Positions 1 through 5,767 of a stretch of DNA of 6,334 nucleotides are shown here, in pieces. A program made the translations under genes and the position numbers. How positions within the stretch are numbered: position 1 is the stretch's first letter; each line of letters opens with the position of its first letter. The stretch lies in assembly GCA_030145365.1 (NCBI GenBank), contig JAQYVS010000187.1, positions 1 to 6,334 of the forward strand, in the 5' to 3' direction. Source of the stretch: Desulfofustis sp. (lineage in GTDB: Bacteria; Desulfobacterota; Desulfobulbia; Desulfobulbales; Desulfocapsaceae). The notes under the pieces were generated by a model. That model worked only from the letters and a program-made list of their open reading frames with translations, was not told the DNA's origin and searched no databases.

Positions 1-30
1 TGGCCATTCGGCCATTGGGTCGCCGAACGG
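1..30 (+). promoter_or_regulatory. Possible 3' end of a class I cyclic-di-GMP (GEMM) riboswitch, cut by the window edge
   Basis: A perfect 5-bp hairpin (TGGCC 1-5, loop ATTC, GGCCA 10-14) is followed by GGGTCGCCGAACGG (17-30). As I remember the family, GEMM-I aptamers end with a tetraloop-type hairpin followed by a GGGT-(T/C)-GCCGAA-like strand that closes the first helix, and the order and spacing here are similar. The upstream half, with the GCAAACC and GACGCAAAGC blocks that would prove it, lies outside the window. An alternative pairing, TTCGGC 7-12 with GCCGAA 22-27, would be an ordinary hairpin. If real, it would place the winged-helix gene at 117 under cyclic-di-GMP control, with 87 bases of leader between the aptamer end and the start codon. 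This is inference from partial resemblance only. Confidence 0.25.
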
Positions 31-104
31 ATACCAGGTAACCGGCTATAGAGTTGAATTTGTCGGGATCTGCTCCTCTTGTAAAAAGAAAAATGAAAAG
101 GCAA

Positions 105-109
105 AGGAG
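105..109 (+). promoter_or_regulatory. Shine-Dalgarno site that fixes the winged-helix gene start
   Basis: AGGAG, inside AAAGGAGA, lies 7 bases before the ATG at 117. It supports that ATG over an in-frame TTG at 54, which would add 21 basic, low-complexity residues and has no comparable site ahead of it. Confidence 0.8.
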
Positions 110-116
110 AAAAATC

Positions 117-341
117 ATGAGCGATAAAAGTGACGTAACAGCAGAGCAGAAACAAATTCTTGAGGCTTTGGCACATGCTGACGTTCCCTGCGGGTCAAAA
201 GATATTGTTGCTGCAACCGGTCTTGATAAAAAGGTTGTCAGCAGTAAAATCACAGCGCTGAAAAAGATAGGATTTGTGGATAGTCCGGTCCGTTGCAAAT
301 ATGGTGTAACAGCTGCCGGAAGAGAGGCGATTTCTAAATAA
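117..341 (+). CDS. Small winged helix-turn-helix DNA-binding protein
   Basis: A 74-residue single-domain protein, probably a cytoplasmic transcription regulator. Residues about 8-22 form a first helix (TAEQKQILEALAHA). Residues about 27-54 read as a helix-turn-helix (SKDIVAATGLDKKVVSSKITALKKIGFV), with 'DIVAATGLDKKVV' as helix, turn and recognition helix start. The segment SPVRCKYGVTAAGREAI (56-72) fits a beta wing plus a last helix, as in MarR/ArsR-type winged helices. There is no effector domain, so it either senses through its two Cys residues (25 and 60) or simply binds DNA; that is inference. The start is set by the AGGAG site 7 bases upstream. The gene stands alone and is followed by an intrinsic terminator. 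A possible cyclic-di-GMP riboswitch tail lies upstream. Its target genes cannot be told from the sequence. The fold is fairly sure; the role as regulator is less so. Confidence 0.8.
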   Translation: MSDKSDVTAEQKQILEALAHADVPCGSKDIVAATGLDKKVVSSKITALKKIGFVDSPVRCKYGVTAAGREAISK

Positions 342-370
342 ATTTTGCTTCCCGGTCGTACATTTTAAAA

Positions 371-403
371 GTCCGTGATTGCTTTAAATCACGGACCTTT
401 TTT
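371..403 (+). terminator. Intrinsic terminator of the winged-helix gene
   Basis: A perfect 10-bp stem (GTCCGTGATT 371-380 with AATCACGGAC 387-396) encloses a 6-base loop GCTTTA. It is followed by C and then six T residues (398-403). It begins 29 bases after the stop codon at 341. A short A run (367-370) precedes the stem, but the opposite-strand T tract would be only four bases, so it mainly serves the plus strand. Confidence 0.9.
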
Positions 404-430
404 GTTCAATCGAATTATCAAATGGATGAG

Positions 431-448
431 AGATTAATCATCTAATCT
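431..448. promoter_or_regulatory. Dyad AGATTA-N6-TAATCT, possible operator
   Basis: Six-base arms AGATTA (431-436) and TAATCT (443-448) are exact inverted repeats around the spacer ATCATC. The arm centres lie about 12 bases apart, roughly one helical turn, which suits a dimeric helix-turn-helix protein. The dyad sits just upstream of the weak promoter candidate of the phosphatase-like gene and about 90 bases past the winged-helix gene. The region is AT-rich, so a chance origin is quite possible. Confidence 0.25.
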
Positions 449-454
449 TCCAAT

Positions 455-483
455 TTGATTCAGAGATACCTAAGCGTTATTTT
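455..483 (+). promoter_or_regulatory. Weak sigma-70-like promoter candidate for the PP2C-like gene
   Basis: TTGATT (455-460) and TATTTT (478-483) are separated by 17 bases and each match four of six consensus positions. The preceding gene ends at a strong terminator, so the phosphatase-like gene needs a promoter in 404-510, and this is the best-spaced pair I see there. The AT richness of the stretch makes false matches likely. Confidence 0.3.
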
Positions 484-510
484 AGCTTAAATTTCAACCA
501 ATACAGAGCT

Positions 511-1383
511 ATGTATCTCTCTTCTGAAACCGTTACAAGTCCCTCACCAACCCTGGTGCCGCCTCAATACCGGGTTTGTCAGACACTGCTTGATAAAGGC
601 AGCGGCGGGGTTAATGAAGATGCACTGGCAGTCGGCAATAAGGTCTGTATTGTCTGCGATGGCTCAACCGGATTGGATGCCGGTGAACTGATACCCGGAT
701 CCAGCGGAGCTCAGCAGGCAGCCGAGATAACGGCCGCTGTATTTAACGAGGATAATGAACGCAATCTCCATCTATCGGCTCAAATTGCAAATGAAACGAT
801 CAGAGCCCGGATGCAGGAATATGGAGTTGATTGCAGCCAGCGTGAACATCTCTGGTCAACCAGCTTTGCCGCCGTACAACTGTCGGGCAGCGGGATCAAT
901 TGGTGTCAGATTGGTGATTGTCTCATACTTCTTAGTTATGAAGATGGTCGAAGTAAGCTGCTGGGAAATTTGCCCGGACATGATGAGCAGATTCTCGCGC
1001 ACTGGCAGAAGATTGGCTCACGGGCGGTGGGAACAATTCATCAGGTGATGGGTGAGCAAATTGCCGCAGTCAGACGAACCATGAATCGAGCTTTCGGAGC
1101 TTTGAACGGCGAAGCTGAGGCGCTTGAGTTTTTGGTGCAGGGCCGAATTGAGGATGATCTGATCAGCGATGTTTTACTTTTTTCCGACGGTTTTTTTCCG
1201 CCCACTCGATTGCCAGACAAACCGCTTGATACCAAAAAGCTGGTAGATCTGTATAAAACATCAGGGTTAACCGGGGTACGAGACCATATCCGTGTTCTGC
1301 AAAGCAATGACCCGGGTTGTTACCTCTATCCACGGTTTAAAATGTTTGACGATATCAGTGCAATTGCCCTGCAGAAAAGTTGA
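511..1383 (+). CDS. PP2C-type (PPM family) protein phosphatase-like protein
   Basis: A 290-residue soluble protein formed almost entirely of a PP2C-like domain (about residues 20-288). PPM phosphatases are metal-dependent Ser/Thr phosphatases that reverse kinase signalling. Visible motifs in order are NEDA (35-38), VCDGSTG with the metal-binding Asp-Gly pair (D50, G51), WSTSFAAVQL (115-124, matching the GTT-A strand), IGDCLILL (134-141, matching GDS-YL), LLFSDGF (222-228, metal Asp D226), and a terminal DDISAIAL (280-287, metal Asp), which resembles the usual DDIT ending. The Arg that normally sits three residues before the NED motif and binds phosphate is replaced by Gly (GGVNED). Activity on phosphoproteins is therefore less certain than the fold. 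There is no signal peptide, membrane segment or fused sensor, and no kinase gene is nearby. The ATG at 511 has only a weak purine stretch (ACAGAG) ahead of it. The gene ends one base from the stop of the convergent DHH-CBS gene. Confidence 0.82.
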   Translation: MYLSSETVTSPSPTLVPPQYRVCQTLLDKGSGGVNEDALAVGNKVCIVCDGSTGLDAGELIPGSSGAQQAAEITAAVFNEDNERNLHLSAQIANETIRARMQEYGVDCSQREHLWSTSFAAVQLSGSGINWCQIGDCLILLSYEDGRSKLLGNLPGHDEQILAHWQKIGSRAVGTIHQVMGEQIAAVRRTMNRAFGALNGEAEALEFLVQGRIEDDLISDVLLFSDGFFPPTRLPDKPLDTKKLVDLYKTSGLTGVRDHIRVLQSNDPGCYLYPRFKMFDDISAIALQKS

Positions 1384-1384
1384 T

Positions 1385-2686
1385 CTACTCGGGCAGCAGA
1401 CCGTAGAAATAGGTCAAGATATCGGTTCTGGTGACAATACCGATTATCTTGTTTTCGAGAACAACCGGTAAATGGCCGATATTTTTTTTCACCATTAATT
1501 GCGCGGCCTGGGAAGGTTGGAGATCGGGTGATATTGTTGCAACATTGCGGGCCATAAATGCTTTAACAGGGCTTTTCCACTGCTTTTCGTAGCGTAATTT
1601 TTTAAGATCCCAGAGGACGATAATACCCTCCAGTTTATCTTCACTGCCAACCAGGATGCCTCTGATTTTTTTCTCCTGCATCATATTCCGAATTTCAGAC
1701 ATCGGGGTACTGCCGTCTACGATGGTGACCGGAAAAGACATAAGGTCGGCGATGGTTGCCCCGCCAATTTTACTCTCCCTGATAATTTCAATAATTTTTC
1801 TTTTTACCTGTTCCGGCTGATAATGAACACTTTTTATCGTTGCCGACCCGGCTGCCGGATGACCACCACCGCCGAAATGTTTCAGGATGGAGCCAATGTC
1901 GATCATCTCGACCCCGCTTCGACCAATTGCCGTACAGGATTTTTCATCGTTTATAAATATGACAAAGACCGCATCGGCGTTGATGATCTTGCGATACATG
2001 CTGACGATAGCGGCCAGCATCGGAACTTTCCGGTCAAGGCACAGAATATTGATACCGATCGTATAGTGGTTGTGGGTAATTCTCTCGGTATTCTGCATCA
2101 TGGTAAATAAAATATCTCGTTGCACTTCCTCGTAAGGAGGGTTCAAAAAGAATGAAGCGACATTGAGGTCAGCACCGTTTTCAAGCAGATAGGCAGCAGC
2201 AGCGGCATCTTCCGGCTGTGTGGAGGGGTAGCTGAGGTGTCCAGTATCCTCATAGAGGCCAATTAATAAAACGGTTGATACCAGTGGATTCAGCTCCATT
2301 TTCCGGCGTTTCATTTCTCTGATCAAAAGGGTTACCGTGGCACCTATCTGCTCCTGGCAGTGCCAGTCAGCCTCAATATCCCCCCCGTTGCCGTGGTGAT
2401 CCCAGAGAAAAATTTCGACATCGCTGCGCTGTCTGATTTTCTCCATTCGGTCGAGACGACGCCATTGATCGGTGTCAACCACGATAAGTCTTGTTACTTT
2501 ATCGTGGTTGATTTCATTAGGCAGGACAATGTCGAAAGCGGTCTTATGGGTTGAGAGAAATTGTGATACATTGCTGTTAACCGATTTTGGAACAACGCCA
2601 ATGGAGTCAGGATAAAGCAGGGTTGCCGCGATAACCGAGGCCAGCGCGTCAAAATCGGTATTTTTGTGGGTGGTGACAACCTGCAT
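1385..2686 (-). CDS. DHH-DHHA1 family phosphoesterase with tandem CBS domains
   Basis: A 433-residue cytoplasmic protein, predicted to be a metal-dependent phosphodiesterase acting on short nucleic acids or nucleotides. The N-terminal DHH domain shows THKNTDFDALAS (H7, D11, D13), VVDTD (D71), the signature DHH (96-98) and YEDTG (D147), so the metal ligands look complete. A DHHA1 substrate-binding domain follows with GGGGHPAAGSA (272-282). Two CBS domains (about 311-365 and 372-430, the second with MARNVATISPDLQPSQAAQLMVKKNIGHLPVV) probably bind an adenine nucleotide and regulate activity. In many Desulfobacterota this same order continues into a poly(A) polymerase/CCA-adding nucleotidyltransferase; here the protein stops right after CBS2, so there is no tRNA nucleotidyltransferase part. 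It starts 17 bases after the M48 gene and is probably co-transcribed with it. No strong ribosome site precedes the ATG at 2684-2686, but the N-terminus matches the family start (M-x-V-x-T-T-H). Family is sure; substrate is unknown. Confidence 0.9.
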   Translation of the reverse strand: MQVVTTHKNTDFDALASVIAATLLYPDSIGVVPKSVNSNVSQFLSTHKTAFDIVLPNEINHDKVTRLIVVDTDQWRRLDRMEKIRQRSDVEIFLWDHHGNGGDIEADWHCQEQIGATVTLLIREMKRRKMELNPLVSTVLLIGLYEDTGHLSYPSTQPEDAAAAAYLLENGADLNVASFFLNPPYEEVQRDILFTMMQNTERITHNHYTIGINILCLDRKVPMLAAIVSMYRKIINADAVFVIFINDEKSCTAIGRSGVEMIDIGSILKHFGGGGHPAAGSATIKSVHYQPEQVKRKIIEIIRESKIGGATIADLMSFPVTIVDGSTPMSEIRNMMQEKKIRGILVGSEDKLEGIIVLWDLKKLRYEKQWKSPVKAFMARNVATISPDLQPSQAAQLMVKKNIGHLPVVLENKIIGIVTRTDILTYFYGLLPE

Positions 2687-2703
2687 TAAAGATTTGATTA
2701 TGA

Positions 2704-3519
2704 TTAATGTTTAAATTGATAGACCGGTCGCTGGCTGGGTTCGAGATAGAGGTCCATATACTTTGGGGCCAGGTTCCGCAGGATATTTTGTCTGTTACCC
2801 GGAGATGGATGGGTGCTGAGAAACTCAGCTGGACCGCTGCCTCCGGCCTTTTCCATTTTCTTCCACAGCGTTGCCGCCGCATCGGGATTATAACCTGCCC
2901 GGGCTGCTAGTTCCAAGCCCATTGCGTCTGCTTCGGTTTCAGAACTTCGACTGTTGGGCAGCTGTATTGCAAGCATTGCCGCCATTGCACTTCCGGACAA
3001 AGCTGCCCGGCCGTAGTCACTGTTCCTGGTGGCTATGCCGATTCCCATCACACCCAATGACGAAGCCATGGCCACGGACATGCGTTCGGCAGTATGATTG
3101 GCCAATGCATGGGAGATCTCATGGGCAAGAACCTGGGCGAGCTCATCGTCAGTCGGATTAACCTTGTTGAGTAGGCCGGTGTAGATGGCCATCTTGCCAC
3201 CGGCCATGCACCAGGCATTGACCATCTTGGGGTCGTCGATCACCTTGATGCTCCATTCCCAGGATTGAGAATGGGGGTAGATCTGGATCGCCTGATAAAT
3301 AATGCGTCCGGTGATCTCCTGAACGCGGGCCGCTACCACCGGATTGGAATCTACCTTTCCTTCTTTGGCAAGGAGCTGCAAGGTTTGGGCGTAGGCTTGT
3401 TTAGAGGAGACGATTGCCTGTTCCGGCGAGACCAGCATCAGCTGGTGTCGTCCGGTTGGGCTGGTGGCACAGCTGCAGATCAGAAATAGCAGAAAAGCTG
3501 AGATGAGAACAGATTTCAT
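2704..3519 (-). CDS. M48 family zinc metalloprotease, lipoprotein
   Basis: A 271-residue predicted lipoprotein of the M48 peptidase family (related to LoiP, YcaL and BepA, which act in envelope protein quality control). It starts with MKS and a hydrophobic stretch (4-14), then a lipobox ICSC with the lipidated Cys at 17. This suggests anchoring in a membrane facing the periplasm. The catalytic zinc motif is HEISH (133-137), the third zinc ligand is probably E196 in ETEADAMGLELA, and the family-typical FLSTHPSPGNR lies at 233-243. The NAW-MAGGKMAIYTGLL segment (101-118) corresponds to the conserved active-site edge strand. An in-frame ATG 21 codons upstream (3580-3582) has a good AGGA but would overlap the previous gene and bury the signal peptide behind a polar extension, so I prefer 3519. 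It lies 47 bases after the 110-residue gene and 17 before the DHH-CBS gene. No TPR domain is present, unlike BepA. Confidence 0.9.
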   Translation of the reverse strand: MKSVLISAFLLFLICSCATSPTGRHQLMLVSPEQAIVSSKQAYAQTLQLLAKEGKVDSNPVVAARVQEITGRIIYQAIQIYPHSQSWEWSIKVIDDPKMVNAWCMAGGKMAIYTGLLNKVNPTDDELAQVLAHEISHALANHTAERMSVAMASSLGVMGIGIATRNSDYGRAALSGSAMAAMLAIQLPNSRSSETEADAMGLELAARAGYNPDAAATLWKKMEKAGGSGPAEFLSTHPSPGNRQNILRNLAPKYMDLYLEPSQRPVYQFKH

Positions 3520-3566
3520 AGTCTTGAGTATAACAGGAATGGAATAAAAAACATAGGCTGGGCTCT

Positions 3567-3899
3567 CTATGCTTTTATGCATTCTTCCTTGAGCATTGAA
3601 TCAATAAAATCGAGGACAAATTGCCTCTGAACTGCAGTGGCATAGGCGATACAGCTGCAATGCAGATTGGATTTGGATCGTACCAGCATCTCAAAACATA
3701 GCCGCTTGTCTTCAAGCTCCACACCGAGATAAAATGGCCCGCATGCTTCGTGACCCTGTTGGGCATCTGAAAGGAGTTCGTCGGGCAGAGCCAGCCAGAA
3801 TATGCCGGTCATGGGACCCGGTTTTAACGTTCTTTTCAGGTATGATTCCAGGTTGTCTCGTTCCAGAAGGGATAGTTCATCAATTACAAATTGTCTCAT
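3567..3899 (-). CDS. Uncharacterised 110-residue Cys-containing protein
   Basis: I recognise no named family with confidence; similar short proteins occur, as far as I recall, in Desulfobulbales and Desulfuromonadales genomes. It has no signal peptide or membrane segment. An N-terminal helical region (MRQFVIDELSLLERDNLESYLKRTL) is followed by PGPMTGIFWLALPDELLS, then HEACGPFYLGVELEDKRLCFEMLVRS (50-75), which looks like beta strands, then LHCSCIAYATAVQRQFVLDFIDSML (79-103). H50, C53, C81 and C83 form an HxxC...CxC set that could bind a metal or make a redox pair; this is inference. It is acidic and probably cytoplasmic. It sits between an aminopeptidase P-like gene (61 bases upstream) and the M48 protease gene (47 bases downstream) on the same strand, so co-expression is likely. 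Only a weak purine-rich stretch precedes its ATG. Confidence 0.75.
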   Translation of the reverse strand: MRQFVIDELSLLERDNLESYLKRTLKPGPMTGIFWLALPDELLSDAQQGHEACGPFYLGVELEDKRLCFEMLVRSKSNLHCSCIAYATAVQRQFVLDFIDSMLKEECIKA

Positions 3900-3960
3900 G
3901 GTCGTTGCACACTCTATATATTCAAGATCTCATGGATAGGTCGCATCCGTGATACGATGT

Positions 3961-5088
3961 TTAGATATCAAGCCAGGTGGTATCGGAGTTAAGTTGCTCA
4001 CAGCCGTCTTCGGTGACCACAACCATGTTTTCCAGGCGTACACCGCCCCAGTCGGGAACGTAAATGCCTGGTTCAATAGTGATAATCATCCCGGGTTTTA
4101 AAGCTTGTCGACTTCTAAACGAAACGCTCGGTGGTTCATGCACGGCGAGGCCGACGCCATGGCCGAGGGAGTGGCCAAAATGTTTTGCATGTCCTTGATC
4201 TCCAATGAGTTTTCTGGCGGCCAAATCGACATCTTTCATCAACACACCAGGTTTCACGGCTGCAATTCCTGCCAGTTGAGCTTTTCGAACAATTCGGTGA
4301 ATACGTGTATAGGTCTCATCCGGGGTGCCGATGACGAAATTTCTGGTCATATCGGAACAATACCCGTTCAATACCAAACCCATATCGATGGTGACTCCGG
4401 TATTATTACCGACAATCCGTTCGCTTGGCACTGCATGGGGCAGGGCGCCGTTTGTCCCCGAGGCGACAATGGTACCAAAACTCGGCCCTTCAGCTCCAAC
4501 CTGGCGCATCTGAGCTTCAATAACCGTGGCAATCTCAATTTCAGACATATCGGGCGAAAGCTTGGCATGGATCTGTTGAAATACCGATTCATTCAACATC
4601 ACGGATTGTCTGATTAGCTCAATCTCTTTCTCACTCTTTATCAGCCGTTGCTTTTCCACCAGACCGGTGAGCGGGATCATTTCAATTTCCCGTTTTTCGG
4701 CAAGCTCTGACAATTTGAGGCTGAAACTGTGCAGTGTGTAGTGACTCTCGAAGCCAAATTTCCGTATTCTGTGTTCAGCGATCAAACTGTCCAGCAGGTT
4801 GAGTAACCCTTTCTGATATAAGTTGACAATAAGGGACGTCTCCTGCTCTGCCTGGAGTTGGAAGCGAAAATCGGTAAGCAGTTGAACGTGTCCTTGAGCC
4901 GGGACAAAGAGTACGCCGGAGCTTTCATTTATACCATGATCCGGTGCCCGGTAGCCACTGAGATACCTTCTGTTTTCAGGCCTGCTGACCAGCAGGCAGT
5001 CGATCTTTTTTCTCCTGAGTTTTGCTTGCAGACGTTTGCGACGATCCTGATAATCTATGGGATTGTCTGTTGAAACAGGTTTGTTCAT
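3961..5088 (-). CDS. Aminopeptidase P family (M24B) metallopeptidase
   Basis: A 375-residue cytoplasmic peptidase of the Xaa-Pro aminopeptidase/dipeptidase group, which removes residues ahead of proline in peptides. An N-terminal creatinase-like domain (about 13-145, starting YQDRRKRLQAKL and including SRPENRRYLSGY) precedes the pita-bread catalytic domain (about 155-372). All five metal ligands are visible: D235 in TIDMG, D246 in CSDMTR, H310 in LGHGVG, E339 in TIEPG and E353 in RLENMV. The substrate-side His residues H306 and H317 (AVHEPP) are also present. The length is nearer to short bacterial forms such as YqhT than to E. coli PepP (about 440). An in-frame ATG 15 codons upstream would overlap the preceding gene by 44 bases; the ATG at 5086-5088 has CGGA 7 bases ahead of it and leaves a 1-base gap, so I chose it. 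Tight spacing indicates co-transcription, probably translational coupling, with the 196-residue gene. Whether it prefers dipeptides or longer peptides cannot be told. Confidence 0.92.
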   Translation of the reverse strand: MNKPVSTDNPIDYQDRRKRLQAKLRRKKIDCLLVSRPENRRYLSGYRAPDHGINESSGVLFVPAQGHVQLLTDFRFQLQAEQETSLIVNLYQKGLLNLLDSLIAEHRIRKFGFESHYTLHSFSLKLSELAEKREIEMIPLTGLVEKQRLIKSEKEIELIRQSVMLNESVFQQIHAKLSPDMSEIEIATVIEAQMRQVGAEGPSFGTIVASGTNGALPHAVPSERIVGNNTGVTIDMGLVLNGYCSDMTRNFVIGTPDETYTRIHRIVRKAQLAGIAAVKPGVLMKDVDLAARKLIGDQGHAKHFGHSLGHGVGLAVHEPPSVSFRSRQALKPGMIITIEPGIYVPDWGGVRLENMVVVTEDGCEQLNSDTTWLDI

Positions 5089-5089
5089 C

Positions 5090-5680
5090 TTAAATTCCGA
5101 ATCGTTGGCCGATGAGAGATTTTCGCTGATCAACGGCTTCGTTGTACTGTCCGTTCAGTTCTGCCGATGCCTTTGACCATTCCTCTTGGTATTGGGGATG
5201 CATTGTCGGGTTTAAGGCAAGATCATCATCCACCGTCATTCCCTGCTGCTGCAGACTCATTTTGAGCTGTGAGAGAATTGACTCATCGAACTGCTGTTTT
5301 ATCTGTTCCCGGTGTTGCGAGTACTGCTCAAGGATCTGCTGCAGTTCTGTGCAAATGGATGATATGTCGGCGGAATTTCCGCTCAAATCAAGAAGCCCTT
5401 TCAGGCTGAGCAGTGATTGTTCCGAGATCTCACCATCTCGAGGTAAAAGGATATTTCTCAACATCGTTTTGGCCATGCCGCCGCGAATGGTCATCTGTTC
5501 CTTGGCGTCACTTTTTTCTAGCAGTTCCAAAAGATCTGTTTCTTCCCCAGTGAGATAGGCTGCCGCAAGACGCATTCCCCGGTTAAGCAGTTCATCGCTT
5601 GCTTGAGTATCACCGGCGTCTGCTGCAAGTCGGGCCGCCCTTTCCATAACCATGTCCACGGTACTTTTTATTTCTGCCAT
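5090..5680 (-). CDS. Uncharacterised 196-residue soluble, coiled-coil-prone protein
   Basis: I do not recognise a characterised family. The protein is almost wholly helical in character and strongly polar, with no signal peptide or membrane segment. Residues 1-60 (MAEIKSTVDMVMERAARLAADAG..., then LLNRGMRLAAAYLTGEETDLLELLE) look like a helical bundle. The middle carries IRGGMAKTMLRNILLPRDGEISEQSLLSLKGLLDL (65-99). Residues about 106-146 (ISSICTELQQILEQYSQHREQIKQQFDESILSQLKMSLQQQ) are rich in Gln and Glu with heptad-like spacing, suggesting a coiled coil. The C-terminus has a short PTMHPQYQEEWSKASAELNGQYNEAVDQRK helix. The start ATG has a good AGGAA 3 bases past the centre of a short leader (5684-5688). 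The stop lies one base before the peptidase start. It could be an adaptor or structural partner, but nothing in the sequence fixes a function. Confidence 0.8.
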   Translation of the reverse strand: MAEIKSTVDMVMERAARLAADAGDTQASDELLNRGMRLAAAYLTGEETDLLELLEKSDAKEQMTIRGGMAKTMLRNILLPRDGEISEQSLLSLKGLLDLSGNSADISSICTELQQILEQYSQHREQIKQQFDESILSQLKMSLQQQGMTVDDDLALNPTMHPQYQEEWSKASAELNGQYNEAVDQRKSLIGQRFGI

Positions 5681-5723
5681 AGTTTCCTGTGTCTGTGAGT
5701 GTGGTTGGTTAAAAATAAGCTCG

Positions 5724-5752
5724 AATGTACCTTACGGTATCCTCAACCGCAA
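5724..5752 (-). promoter_or_regulatory. Weak promoter candidate before the 196-residue gene
   Basis: On the minus strand TTGCGG (5752-5747) and TACATT (5729-5724) are spaced by 17 bases, 43 bases ahead of the start codon at 5680. The match is three and four of six positions. The 87-base gap after the methyltransferase gene is the widest in the minus-strand cluster, which makes it the most likely site for an internal promoter. A short imperfect hairpin (TACC/GGTA, 5728-5739) lies in it but has no T tract, so it is not a terminator. Confidence 0.2.
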
Positions 5753-5767
5753 AGAAAAAACTGAATT

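Noticed and set aside
54..116. In-frame N-terminal extension of the winged-helix protein from a TTG codon
   Set aside because: No ribosome site precedes the TTG, the added residues are basic and low in complexity, and a strong AGGAG sits at the right distance from the ATG at 117.
1438..1470. Imperfect hairpin (TACCG...CGGTA with inner TTGTT/AACAA) as a terminator for the phosphatase-like gene
   Set aside because: No T tract follows on the plus strand, and the sequence is explained as codons of the second CBS domain.
1823..2110. Plus-strand open frame inside the DHH-CBS gene, and the similar one at 5142-5558 inside the 196-residue gene
   Set aside because: Both lie wholly antisense to well-supported genes, show no recognisable domain and have unlikely composition (the second is very rich in Ser and Cys).
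3527..3532. TATACT on the minus strand as a -10 box for the M48 gene
   Set aside because: It lies only 8 bases from the start codon and no fitting -35 hexamer is found 16-18 bases upstream, so it would need leaderless translation.
3520..3582. Longer M48 start at 3582, preceded by AGGA
   Set aside because: It would overlap the previous gene and place 21 polar residues before a clean lipoprotein signal peptide. The AGGA is explained as codons of the upstream gene's last residues.
4105..4617. 170-codon plus-strand open frame inside the M24 peptidase gene
   Set aside because: It is antisense to a gene with all catalytic motifs intact and its translation shows no domain; it is a shadow frame.
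5089..5133. Longer aminopeptidase start at 5133
   Set aside because: It would overlap the upstream gene by 44 bases, and the added residues precede the normal family N-terminus. The ATG at 5088 has its own CGGA site.
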